DNA of 64,000 nucleotides from JACJWR01 sp963752505 (GTDB taxonomy: Bacteria > Actinomycetota > Actinomycetes > S36-B12 > UBA10799): contig CAVVYM010000002.1 of assembly GCA_963752505.1 (NCBI GenBank), positions 62,001 to 126,000 of the forward strand. Reading direction: 5' to 3'. Below are positions 36,521 through 44,623 of this stretch, one piece after another (position 1 is the first letter of the stretch; the number at the start of each line of letters is the position of its first letter). The notes below the pieces were generated by a model. That model had not been told where the DNA came from and did not search any database. It saw nothing but the letters and a program-made list of their open reading frames with translations. Position numbers and translations under genes: made by a program.

Positions 36521-37311
36521 GAGCCTGCCGATCCACCGATGCGCACTGCAGCCTCGGGCGTGTTGACCACCACGGTGGCGCTGGACTGTAGGTAGAGGTG
36601 CACCGACTCGGCGTCGTGGCTGTCATATCCGATCGACCAGTCCTGCCCGGCCTCGATGGCAAAGTCCCCACCGCGCTGACTGAGCAGCAACGCACCGGTC
36701 AGGCTGGGTGCCCACACCACCGGGCCGTCAAGCAGCAGCCCCAAGTGCGACATCAACGGGTATCCGCGATCCGAGCCGGCCTGCAATCCGACCCAGAGGT
36801 CCGCGCCAACAGCCAGCGCGTAGGGGCCCGCCACGCTCGCCAGTCGCAGCACTTCGACCGACTCCGCGACGGCGGCGATGACGCCGGAGTCGAGTTGAAC
36901 AACCGGGTGCGAACTGGCTTCGGCGATGCCAACGATGCCGGCCTCGGATTTACCCTGCAGCACCAACGAGTCTTCCGCGTCCGCCGCTGCCGCAGCCGCC
37001 GCGATCACCGTGGCCGTATCCATGTCCGGCGCGCCGCGGTCGGCGGCGTCGAGCTCCGAACGGCTCATCGCGAAATCCGCGCGAAGTTCCACCACCGGCG
37101 TCACGGTGCGGCGATCCAGCGCCACCGAGTCCGACCCCAAACTCTCGACCCGACCACGTGGCACCGCGGAGAACGTCCAGTCGTCGTGGCAGTCGTACTC
37201 CACCAGGCGTCGGGCCGCGAGGCGTTCGTGCAGCACGCGGGTCGCTTCTTCGGTGATCTGCGCCCAGCCCACATCCGAGATGGGCGCCAATTGGGTCCGC
37301 AAGTGATCCAT
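36517..37311 (-). CDS. Encapsulin shell protein (family 1)
   Basis: 264 residues from ATG 37311 with AGAGGAAC upstream; 264 is the usual size of T=1 shells. Family features: DHLRTQLAPISDVGWAQITEE at the N-terminus (P-domain helix and cargo-binding pocket), LDRRTVTPVVELRADFAMSR, and the HK97-like C-half with YDSHDAESVHLYLQSSATVV. It assembles into a roughly 24 nm cage of 60 copies and packages DyP through its tail. Divergent from maf; the 136-base gap must hold both promoters. Iron-storage cargo (ferritin-like) genes are absent from the window. Confidence 0.94.
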   Translation of the reverse strand: MDHLRTQLAPISDVGWAQITEEATRVLHERLAARRLVEYDCHDDWTFSAVPRGRVESLGSDSVALDRRTVTPVVELRADFAMSRSELDAADRGAPDMDTATVIAAAAAAADAEDSLVLQGKSEAGIVGIAEASSHPVVQLDSGVIAAVAESVEVLRLASVAGPYALAVGADLWVGLQAGSDRGYPLMSHLGLLLDGPVVWAPSLTGALLLSQRGGDFAIEAGQDWSIGYDSHDAESVHLYLQSSATVVVNTPEAAVRIGGSAGS

Positions 37312-37447
37312 GCTGCCGTTCCTCTTCCTGTCGGTCGATGCGCCTTGGGGACCATCATGGCCGTTGGACCCCGCCTTCGCCACGCGCAGGTCGTCGGCAC
37401 CCGATCCGGGTGCCAAACACCGGCACATCGGCTGCGAAGATCGTGGG

Positions 37448-38140
37448 ATGGCTCAACCATCGGAGGCCCGATTCGGATCCGTCCCCCTGGTCCTCGCCTC
37501 GGCGTCGCCGTCGCGGGCGCAGGTGCTGCGGCAAGCGGGCTTCCGCTTCACTCAACAGGCCAGCTCCGTCGACGAGGACGCCATCGCTGCCGCCATGGCA
37601 TCGGCCGCAACCCGCGATCTCGTGCTGGCCCTGGCCCGAGCCAAGGCGGAAGCGGTGGCATCGCAGCCCGACTACGCCGCCACTGCTGTGGTGCTGGGCT
37701 GCGACTCGTTGCTCGAACTCGACGGCCAGTCCTACGGAAAGCCGCATACGCCAGCAGCCGCGGTTGAACGGTGGCGCCTGCAACGTGGTCGCACCGCCAG
37801 CCTGCTCACCGGCCACTGGCTGATGAGCACGGGCACCGGCCGGGCCGTGGGGCGGTGCGTCGCCTCGGACGTCACCTTCGTCGACGCCACCGACGAGGAG
37901 ATCGCCAACTACGTGGCGTCCGGCGAGCCGTTGGGCGTCGCCGGGGCATTCACCCTCGAGGGCCGGGCCGGGCCGCTCATCGCCGGTGTCCATGGAGATC
38001 CCAGCAATGTGCTGGGCCTGTCGCTGCCAGGCCTGCGGACGATGCTGGCGGAGTTGGGCTACACGCTCGCCGAGGTTACGGCGGCTCCGGGCCACCCGGT
38101 CGGCGAGACCCGCCGACCAGCGGAATCGAATGGCTCCTAA
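37448..38140 (+). CDS. maf: Maf-family nucleotide pyrophosphatase
   Basis: 230 residues from ATG 37448. Motifs: VLASASPSRAQVLRQAGF at the N-terminus, VVLGCDSLLELDGQSYGKP (acidic metal site) and AGAFTLEGRAGPLIAGVHGD. Maf proteins hydrolyse modified or canonical nucleoside triphosphates (dTTP, UTP, m5UTP) and are linked to septum control in other bacteria. The 3' end overlaps the possible upstream ATG (38130) of the biotin carboxylase gene, so both are probably on one transcript. The order accE - maf - accA mirrors M. tuberculosis Rv3281-Rv3285. Confidence 0.92.
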   Translation: MAQPSEARFGSVPLVLASASPSRAQVLRQAGFRFTQQASSVDEDAIAAAMASAATRDLVLALARAKAEAVASQPDYAATAVVLGCDSLLELDGQSYGKPHTPAAAVERWRLQRGRTASLLTGHWLMSTGTGRAVGRCVASDVTFVDATDEEIANYVASGEPLGVAGAFTLEGRAGPLIAGVHGDPSNVLGLSLPGLRTMLAELGYTLAEVTAAPGHPVGETRRPAESNGS

Positions 38141-38150
38141 ACTGAGCAGC

Positions 38151-39917
38151 GTGCAGAAGGTCCTGATCGCCAACCGTGGCGAAATCGCCGTCCGAGTTGC
38201 CCGTGCCTGCCGCGATGCGGGCTTGACCAGCGTTGCGGTCTATGCCGACCCCGACCGGGACGCCCTTCACGTGCGCCTCGCCGATGAGGCCTACTCGCTG
38301 AACGGCAACACCCCCGCTGAGACCTACCTGAACTTCGACAAGTTGCTCGCGGTTGCAGCCGAGTCCGGCGCTGATGCCGTCCATCCCGGCTACGGCTTCC
38401 TCAGCGAGAACGCCGACTTCGCGCAGGCCGTGATCGACGCGGGCCTGAACTGGATCGGCCCGCCGCCCGATGCCATCCGCTCGCTCGGTGACAAGGTGTC
38501 GGCGCGCAAGATCGCAAGCCGCGCCGGAGCGCCGCAGGTGCCCGGCACGAAAGACCCGGTCAAGGATGCCGACGAGATCATCGCTTTCGCACAGCAATAC
38601 GGCCTGCCGGTTGCGATCAAGGCCGCGTTCGGTGGCGGCGGCCGTGGTCTCAAAGTGGCCCGCACCCTTGAGGAGATCCCGGAACTCTTCGATTCCGCCG
38701 TGCGTGAAGCCGTCACCGCCTTCGGTCGCGGCGAATGCTTCGTGGAGCGCTACCTCGACCGTCCGCGGCACGTGGAGACCCAGGTGCTCGCCGACAAGCA
38801 CGGCAACGCCGTGGTCGTCTCAACCCGCGACTGTTCGCTGCAGCGTCGCCACCAGAAGCTCGTGGAGGAGGCACCCGCGCCTTTCCTGAGTGACGCGCAG
38901 GTGGCCGAGCTCTACCGCGCCTCCAAGGCCATCGTGAAGGAGGCCGGCTACTACGGGGCGGGCACCTGCGAGTTCCTCGTGGGCACCGACGGCACAATTT
39001 CCTTCCTCGAGGTGAACACGCGCCTGCAGGTCGAGCACCCGGTCAGCGAGGAGGTCTCCGGGTTCGACCTCGTGCGCGAGCAGTTCCGCATCGCCGACGA
39101 TGAGGAACTCGGCTACGACGACCCCGAACTGCGCGGGCACTCGTTCGAGTTTCGGATCAACGGGGAGGACCCGGGCCGCAACTTCCTCCCGGCGCCTGGC
39201 TCGCTGACCGTGTTCCGCCCACCGTCAGGACCCGGTGTCCGACTCGACGCCGGTTTTGAGGCCGGCGACGTGATCGGCGGCAACTTCGACTCCCTCCTGG
39301 CCAAACTCATCGTCACCGGCAACACCCGCGATCACGCACTGGAGCGTGCCCGCCGCGCGCTGGACGAATTCGAGATCGACGGCATGCCCACGGCACTCAC
39401 CTTCCACCGGGTGGTCGTCTCCGATCCAGCGTTTGCACCTGCCGACGGCGAGCCCTTCACGGTCTACACCAGCTGGATCGAAACCGACTTCGACAACCAG
39501 ATCCCCGCCTACAGCGGCCCACCGGCAGATCTTGCCGATCCCGAGGCGCGCACCAGCGTCACCGTCGAAGTGGGAGGCAAGCGCCTCGAAGTCACGCTGC
39601 CCGAAGGCTTCGCGGCCGCCGCGCCGACCGCTGGTGCCGGAGCCGGCAAGGGCCCGCGCAAAGCCGGCAAGAAGAAAGCCGGTGGCCCTGGCGGCGCCAG
39701 TGGCGACACCGTCATCGCCCCGATGCAGGGCACAGTCGTGAAGGTGGCCGTCGCAGAGGGCGACCACGTCGACGAGGGCGATCTGGTCGTGGTCCTCGAG
39801 GCCATGAAGATGGAGCAGCCCCTCAACGCCCACCGGTCCGGTACGGTGGCGAACCTCACCGCCGAGGTCGGTACCACGATTTCCGCCGGCACTCCCCTGC
39901 TGGAGATCAAGGACTGA
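38151..39917 (+). CDS. accA: Acyl-CoA carboxylase alpha subunit: biotin carboxylase / biotin carboxyl carrier
   Basis: 588 residues from GTG 38151, typical start (KVLIANRGEIAVRVARACRD); ATG 38130 overlapping maf is possible. ATP-grasp part: HPGYGFLSENADFA, KAAFGGGGRGLKVARTLEEI, catalytic RLQVEHPVSEEVSG (Glu and Arg). A linker rich in Gly, Lys, Ala and Pro (about 500-520) joins a lipoyl-like carrier domain with the biotinylated Lys in VLEAMKMEQP. It feeds carboxy-biotin to both carboxyltransferases in this window, and is biotinylated by BirA. It corresponds to M. tuberculosis AccA3. Confidence 0.94.
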   Translation: MQKVLIANRGEIAVRVARACRDAGLTSVAVYADPDRDALHVRLADEAYSLNGNTPAETYLNFDKLLAVAAESGADAVHPGYGFLSENADFAQAVIDAGLNWIGPPPDAIRSLGDKVSARKIASRAGAPQVPGTKDPVKDADEIIAFAQQYGLPVAIKAAFGGGGRGLKVARTLEEIPELFDSAVREAVTAFGRGECFVERYLDRPRHVETQVLADKHGNAVVVSTRDCSLQRRHQKLVEEAPAPFLSDAQVAELYRASKAIVKEAGYYGAGTCEFLVGTDGTISFLEVNTRLQVEHPVSEEVSGFDLVREQFRIADDEELGYDDPELRGHSFEFRINGEDPGRNFLPAPGSLTVFRPPSGPGVRLDAGFEAGDVIGGNFDSLLAKLIVTGNTRDHALERARRALDEFEIDGMPTALTFHRVVVSDPAFAPADGEPFTVYTSWIETDFDNQIPAYSGPPADLADPEARTSVTVEVGGKRLEVTLPEGFAAAAPTAGAGAGKGPRKAGKKKAGGPGGASGDTVIAPMQGTVVKVAVAEGDHVDEGDLVVVLEAMKMEQPLNAHRSGTVANLTAEVGTTISAGTPLLEIKD

Positions 39918-40027
39918 CCTGCGGGTTCGCCTCGCCCCGGCACACCCCAGCCATGAGTGTCGGGGGCGCCGACTTGCGCCTATAGTTGGGGTTTCGGAGC
40001 GCATAGTCGAGCAACAGGAGACGCCCC

Positions 40028-41359
40028 ATGGTGTACGCCCGACGAGTCATCGCCCTTCTCGTAGCCCTCGCGGCGGGCACACTCCTCGCTGCGACTCCCG
40101 CCCTGGCCACCACTTTTGACGACGTCGGTCAGGCGCTTCGTGCCGACTCGCTGTACCAGGACCCCGAGGCCGAAGTTCAACTGAGTTCTGCCGACCAGGA
40201 TGCGGTGCGGCAGGCGATCGGCGACGCCGGCACCCCAATGTTCGTCGCGATCTTGCCCACGGCGGCACTGTCCTCTGTGGGTGGCGACCCGAACACGGTG
40301 CTGGAGCGGATGCGCAATTCGACCGGTCGCGCGGGTACCTACGCCGCGGTGATCGGTGAGTCGAACACCGCCTACGGGCTCCAGGCCAGGTCCACGCTCG
40401 GCTCGGTCGCCGACCTCGCGGCCGCGGCCTACTCGGACAACCGCAACGACCCGACAGCGGCTCTCGTGCAGTTGGCAGACCAGGTGGGCGCCCGCGCGGC
40501 AGCCGGCGGCTTGGCGGCCGGCGGGGGCACCGGAACCACGAACGGTGAGGCACCGTCGGCCACCGGGTTGTTGGTCTTCGGCGCGGTTGCAGCTGCCGGA
40601 CTGATCGGGCTGGTGGGCTTCACCAAGCGTCGGAGCCGCAAGCGCAACGAGGTGGCTACCGCCGGGGTGAAGAAGACCCTCGACGAAGACATCACCGCCT
40701 TCGGTGAGGCGCTCGACAAGCTCGACGTCGAACTCTCCGACCCGCGGCTGACGGCTGATGGCCTGGACGACTTGCAGGCAGCCCTCGACCAGTATGAGTT
40801 GGCCAAGCGGGCAGTGGCCGCCATGCGCTCACCCGAGGACGCGGCCACGGTCACGGCCGCTCTCGATGAGGGCCGTTGGCGGATGGCCCGAGTGCAGGCC
40901 AGGTTGGCCGCACAGCCGCTGCCCGAGCACCGGCCGCCGTGCTTCTTCGATCCCAGGCATGGTTTGAGCGTCGCCGACGTGCCCTTCGCACCAGCCGGCG
41001 GTGCGGTGCGCGACGTTCCAGCCTGCCAGGCGTGCGCCGTTGCCGTCACGTCCGGTGCGGCGCCCGATACCCGGATGGTGGACTCGGCAGGCGGCCCCCG
41101 GCCCTACTACGACTCGGGCCGAGAGTACGCCGGCTACACCTCCGGCTACTACCGCAGCCATGGCGACCTCTTCTCGACGATCTTCATGGCCACCATGATC
41201 GGCAATATGTTGGCCGGACCCGCCTACATGGGCGCGGCTGGTGCCGGCGGAGACTGGGGCAACAGCGGTGGCAGTGACTTCGGCGGCGACGGGGGCTGGG
41301 GAGACAGTGGCGGCGGTGGGGGCTGGGGCGGCGGCGGAGACTTCGGTGGCGGTTGGTAG
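40028..41359 (+). CDS. Secreted/membrane-anchored protein with Gly-rich tail, function unknown
   Basis: 443 residues. AGGAG 8 bases upstream of ATG 40028. Signal peptide 1-27 (cleavage near ALA), an extracytoplasmic domain similar to TPM/YgcG-like proteins (about 30-165, MFVAILPTAALSSVGGDPNT), one membrane helix (about 178-197), a basic stop-transfer (KRRSRKRNE), and a cytoplasmic part with a helical coil (about 210-300). Cys residues around PPCFFDPRHG and PACQACAVAV could bind metal. The last 60 residues are Gly/Asp/Trp-rich (GGDWGNSGGSDFGGDGGWGD). I do not recognise a family with confidence. Confidence 0.75.
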   Translation: MVYARRVIALLVALAAGTLLAATPALATTFDDVGQALRADSLYQDPEAEVQLSSADQDAVRQAIGDAGTPMFVAILPTAALSSVGGDPNTVLERMRNSTGRAGTYAAVIGESNTAYGLQARSTLGSVADLAAAAYSDNRNDPTAALVQLADQVGARAAAGGLAAGGGTGTTNGEAPSATGLLVFGAVAAAGLIGLVGFTKRRSRKRNEVATAGVKKTLDEDITAFGEALDKLDVELSDPRLTADGLDDLQAALDQYELAKRAVAAMRSPEDAATVTAALDEGRWRMARVQARLAAQPLPEHRPPCFFDPRHGLSVADVPFAPAGGAVRDVPACQACAVAVTSGAAPDTRMVDSAGGPRPYYDSGREYAGYTSGYYRSHGDLFSTIFMATMIGNMLAGPAYMGAAGAGGDWGNSGGSDFGGDGGWGDSGGGGGWGGGGDFGGGW

Positions 41360-41380
41360 CCGTCGCTTGATCGCCGCCGG

Positions 41381-42682
41381 CTAGCCCGAGTGATTGTTGA
41401 CGTGCGCGAGCCGACCACGGCCTCGCGGTTCCGCCGAACCTTCTAGTTCGGCCGCCGGACGTACCCTGCGAACCCAGGCCCCATAGCGCCGCGCCCCCGG
41501 TCCGGCGGTCACCCCGTGCAGGATCACACTGCCGATGATGGTCAACGTGGCGGTGGCCAGCACATCCTCCAGCACTTCGTTGAGTTCGAGGCTCTCCAGC
41601 GCGATGAGGGCGAATACCACCGACGCCAGACCACGTGGGCCGAACCATCCGATGAACGCAACAGTGCGCACCCGAAAGCTGCTGCCGATCATGCTGACGG
41701 CAACCGGGACCATTCGCAGCACTGTGAGGGCGGCCACGGCGTAGAGCACTTCTCGCCAACTGAGGTTGACCAGCAGCAGCGGCACCACGAGCGTTCCGAA
41801 GGCCAGCCAGGTGGCGTCGGCCAGCGGCTCGGAGATGCTCTCCGCCAGTTCAAGGGTGGTATGTCCCCCGTCGCCGCGCCAGGCCGCGGCATAGAAGGTG
41901 CCCGCCACGAAGGCGGCGATGAAGCCGTTCCCGGAGACCACGCCGGCGAATGCGTAGGCGAACAGCGGCAGCATCAACACGCCGACTGCGCGCCCGCGTG
42001 AACTCGATGCTTGGCTCCCCTGCGACCAGCGCACGAGATGGCCACCGCCGAAGCCGATAGCAGCTCCGGCAAGGGCACCGATGGCGATCTCAACGAGCGC
42101 TGCGCGCGCCGAGTCCGACGCCGATAGTCCCTCCGCGCCGGCCAGCGCCGCCACCGCGAACAGCACGACCGGGGTCGCCAAGCCGTCGTTGAGGCCGCTC
42201 TCCACGTTGAGCATGCGGCGAATCCTCACCGGCACGGCCTTGTTCATCACCGTAGCCGCGCCGAGCGCCGCATCGGTCGGGGCAAGCATCGCGGCCAGCA
42301 ACAGGGCGGCGGCGAACGGCATTTGCGGCCACAGCACGATCGCGAGGGCGGTTCCCAACACGATGGTAAGAGGCAGCGCGAGCAGCAGCAGCCGCGACAC
42401 CGGACCCCGCTGGCCTTCGATCTCGCTCGGCCGCACCCCAGCGGCATCGGTGAAGAGCACGATGGCCAGTGTCACTTCGGCCACCACCCGCACCCCATCG
42501 ACCTCCCCAGGAGTGGTGGTGAATACCCGCGAGATCAGCCAGCCGCTGGCCATGAAAAGAATCGGTGCAGTCAGGTTCCACTTGCCCAGGCGCCGGCCCG
42601 CGACGCCGTAGCCGAAGATGAGCAGCGCGACGAGCGCCACCGCACCGCCGGCGCTGAGGACAGAGTCCGGATCACTCGCCAT
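41381..42682 (-). CDS. Cation:proton antiporter, CPA1/NhaP type
   Basis: 433 residues with about twelve hydrophobic segments. The ion-binding signature LNVESGLNDGLATPVVLF has the conserved Asn-Asp pair, and LAPTDAALGAATVMNKAVPV matches the APTDxxLG motif of the Na+/H+ antiporter family. It exchanges Na+ or K+ for H+ across the membrane. A shorter cytoplasmic tail than in NhaP-type proteins with a regulatory domain is seen. It lies 16 bases upstream of the 3' end of the next minus-strand gene's neighbour and follows LpdA in the direction of transcription. Confidence 0.87.
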   Translation of the reverse strand: MASDPDSVLSAGGAVALVALLIFGYGVAGRRLGKWNLTAPILFMASGWLISRVFTTTPGEVDGVRVVAEVTLAIVLFTDAAGVRPSEIEGQRGPVSRLLLLALPLTIVLGTALAIVLWPQMPFAAALLLAAMLAPTDAALGAATVMNKAVPVRIRRMLNVESGLNDGLATPVVLFAVAALAGAEGLSASDSARAALVEIAIGALAGAAIGFGGGHLVRWSQGSQASSSRGRAVGVLMLPLFAYAFAGVVSGNGFIAAFVAGTFYAAAWRGDGGHTTLELAESISEPLADATWLAFGTLVVPLLLVNLSWREVLYAVAALTVLRMVPVAVSMIGSSFRVRTVAFIGWFGPRGLASVVFALIALESLELNEVLEDVLATATLTIIGSVILHGVTAGPGARRYGAWVRRVRPAAELEGSAEPRGRGRLAHVNNHSG

Positions 42683-42698
42683 GGTGCCCAGTTTTCGC

Positions 42699-44081
42699 CT
42701 AGACGTGCAGTCGACGGGCAGCTTCAGCGATGCTGCCGCTGAGCGAGGGATACACCGTGAACGTCTGTGCCACCTCGTCGACCGTGAGCCGCTGTTCGAC
42801 GGCGATGGCCACCGAGTGGATCAACTCGCTCGCACCAGGTGCCACCACTACCCCGCCGACGATGATGCGGGTGCCGCGCCGGGCGAACAGTTTCACGAAT
42901 CCGTCGGCGAACGTTCCCATTTTCGCCCGCGCATTGGTGGCCAATGGCAGCATCACCACGTCGGCGTTGATGCGGCCCTGCTTGACGTCACTCTCCGAGA
43001 GTCCGACGGTAGCGATTTCCGGCGTGGTGAAGACGTTGCTGGCCACCGTATCGAGATCAAGCGGGGCCACCGCGTCACCCAGCGCGTGCCACATGGCGAT
43101 GCGCCCCTGCATGGCGGCCACCGACGCGAGCATCATCACGCCGGTGCAGTCACCGGCGGCGTAGACCCCGCGCGCGGAGGTGCGCGACACCCGGTCGACT
43201 TCCACGAATCCGCCCGAGTTGCGACGGATCCCGGATTCCATCAGGCCGATACCCTCGGTGTTGGGGACCGATCCGACGGCCATGAGACAGTGGCTGCCCA
43301 CCACCTCGGAGCCGTCTTCCAGCGTGACGACCACCTCATCAGCCATCCGGCGTGCCGCCGCTGCCCGGGAGCGCGGCATCACGGTGATCCCGCGCCTGGC
43401 GAATACCGTCTCGATCACCTCGGCCGCGTCGGCGTCCTGGCTCGGGAGCACGCGGTCCCGCGACGAGACCAGCGTCACCTGCGCCCCCAGGCCTCGATAG
43501 GCGGAGGCGAATTCGGCACCGGTGACACCCGACCCCACGACGATCAGGTGCGCAGGGACTTCAGTGAGCCCGTACACCTGTTCCCAACTCAAGATCCGTT
43601 CGCCGTCGGGCTCGGCTCCGGGCAGCACCCGCGGCCGGGCCCCGGTGGCCACCAGCACCACATCGGCGTCGAAGAGGTGCTCGCCGGCGCCGGTCACCGC
43701 CAACACACGCGAGGGTCCCGCCAGCACCGCTCGACCGTCCACCAGTCGGACCCCATCGCGGGCGAGCCGCTCGGCGATGTCGATGCTCTGGGCACCGGCC
43801 AGATCGAGGATGCGCTGATTCACCGCCCCCAGGTCCAGTGACACATCCTCGAGTTCGACTGCGGCTCCCCGCACGCGCACCCCGAGGCCCGCGCTGTCGA
43901 CGGTGGCAAGGGCAGCATCCGCCACGGCCACCAGTGCCTTACTCGGGACACAATCGGTGAGGACCGCCGAGCCGCCGATGCCGGTCTGCTCGATCAATGT
44001 GACCTGGGCCCCTAATTGAGTCGCGACCAGGGCTGCTTCGTAGCCGCCAGGTCCACCGCCGAGGATCACAACTGAAGTCAC
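42699..44081 (-). CDS. lpdA: NAD(P)H-quinone dehydrogenase, LpdA type
   Basis: 460 residues from GTG 44081. Flavoprotein disulfide-reductase fold: FAD motif VVILGGGPGGYEAALVA and NAD motif LIVVGSGVTGAEFASAYRG. The redox-loop region reads GIGGSAVLTDCVPSKALVA, so the first Cys of the usual C-x4-C pair is Ala. That is also the case in M. tuberculosis LpdA (Rv3303c), which is an NAD(P)H-quinone oxidoreductase, not a lipoamide dehydrogenase. The C-terminal dimerisation segment retains SELIHSVAIAVEQRLTVDEV but lacks a convincing His-x4-Glu. It lies downstream of a divergent gamma-glutamylcyclotransferase-like gene and 16 bases ahead of the antiporter. Confidence 0.87.
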   Translation of the reverse strand: MTSVVILGGGPGGYEAALVATQLGAQVTLIEQTGIGGSAVLTDCVPSKALVAVADAALATVDSAGLGVRVRGAAVELEDVSLDLGAVNQRILDLAGAQSIDIAERLARDGVRLVDGRAVLAGPSRVLAVTGAGEHLFDADVVLVATGARPRVLPGAEPDGERILSWEQVYGLTEVPAHLIVVGSGVTGAEFASAYRGLGAQVTLVSSRDRVLPSQDADAAEVIETVFARRGITVMPRSRAAAARRMADEVVVTLEDGSEVVGSHCLMAVGSVPNTEGIGLMESGIRRNSGGFVEVDRVSRTSARGVYAAGDCTGVMMLASVAAMQGRIAMWHALGDAVAPLDLDTVASNVFTTPEIATVGLSESDVKQGRINADVVMLPLATNARAKMGTFADGFVKLFARRGTRIIVGGVVVAPGASELIHSVAIAVEQRLTVDEVAQTFTVYPSLSGSIAEAARRLHV

Positions 44082-44166
44082 ACGCACATCCTGCCCGATG
44101 CGCCTGCGTGCGTCCTCGTGGACGACCGCCAACACCGGCAACCGTTGGGGGAATATCCTGTTCCGC

Positions 44167-44619
44167 ATGGCCCTCTACGCCGCCTACGGTTCAAACCTCG
44201 ACCCCGCCCAGATGGCTGTGCGTGCACCCACGTCGCCGGCGCGCGGCACCGGCTGGCTGAAGGGCTGGCGGCTCACCTTCGGTGGTGAGGACTTCGCTTG
44301 GGAAGGAGCGCTCGCGACCCTCGTGGAGGATTCGACCTCGTCAGTGTTCGTGATGCTCTACGACGTGCCGAGCTGGGACGAGACCGCTCTGGACGAGTGG
44401 GAGGGCACTGCGCTCGGCGTCTACGTCAAGATTCGGGTGCGCATCGACACACTCGACGGACGCAAACTCGCCTGGCTGTACGTGCTCGACGACTACGAGG
44501 GCGGACTGCCCTCGGCGCGCTACCTCGGGATCTTGGCCGACGCCGCTGAAGCCGCCGGGGCGCCAGACGACTATGTGCGGGATCTGCGCACCCGCCCGTG
44601 CCGTTCCGTCGGGCCCTGA
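44167..44619 (+). CDS. Gamma-glutamylcyclotransferase (AIG2-like) family protein
   Basis: 150 residues from ATG 44167. The N-terminus MALYAAYGSNLDPAQMAVRA has the YGSNL substrate-binding loop, with the Glu-containing strand near FAWEGALATLVED and W-D-E-T repeats. GGCT-like enzymes cleave gamma-glutamyl peptides to 5-oxoproline; the C-terminal half is less typical, so substrate is open. It is divergent from lpdA with an 85-base gap. The same neighbour pair exists at Rv3303c/Rv3304 in M. tuberculosis. Confidence 0.8.
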   Translation: MALYAAYGSNLDPAQMAVRAPTSPARGTGWLKGWRLTFGGEDFAWEGALATLVEDSTSSVFVMLYDVPSWDETALDEWEGTALGVYVKIRVRIDTLDGRKLAWLYVLDDYEGGLPSARYLGILADAAEAAGAPDDYVRDLRTRPCRSVGP

Positions 44620-44623
44620 CAGT

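Noticed and set aside
42699..44081. Dihydrolipoamide dehydrogenase of a 2-oxoacid complex
   Set aside because: The first redox Cys is Ala and no complex genes are near; quinone reductase type fits.
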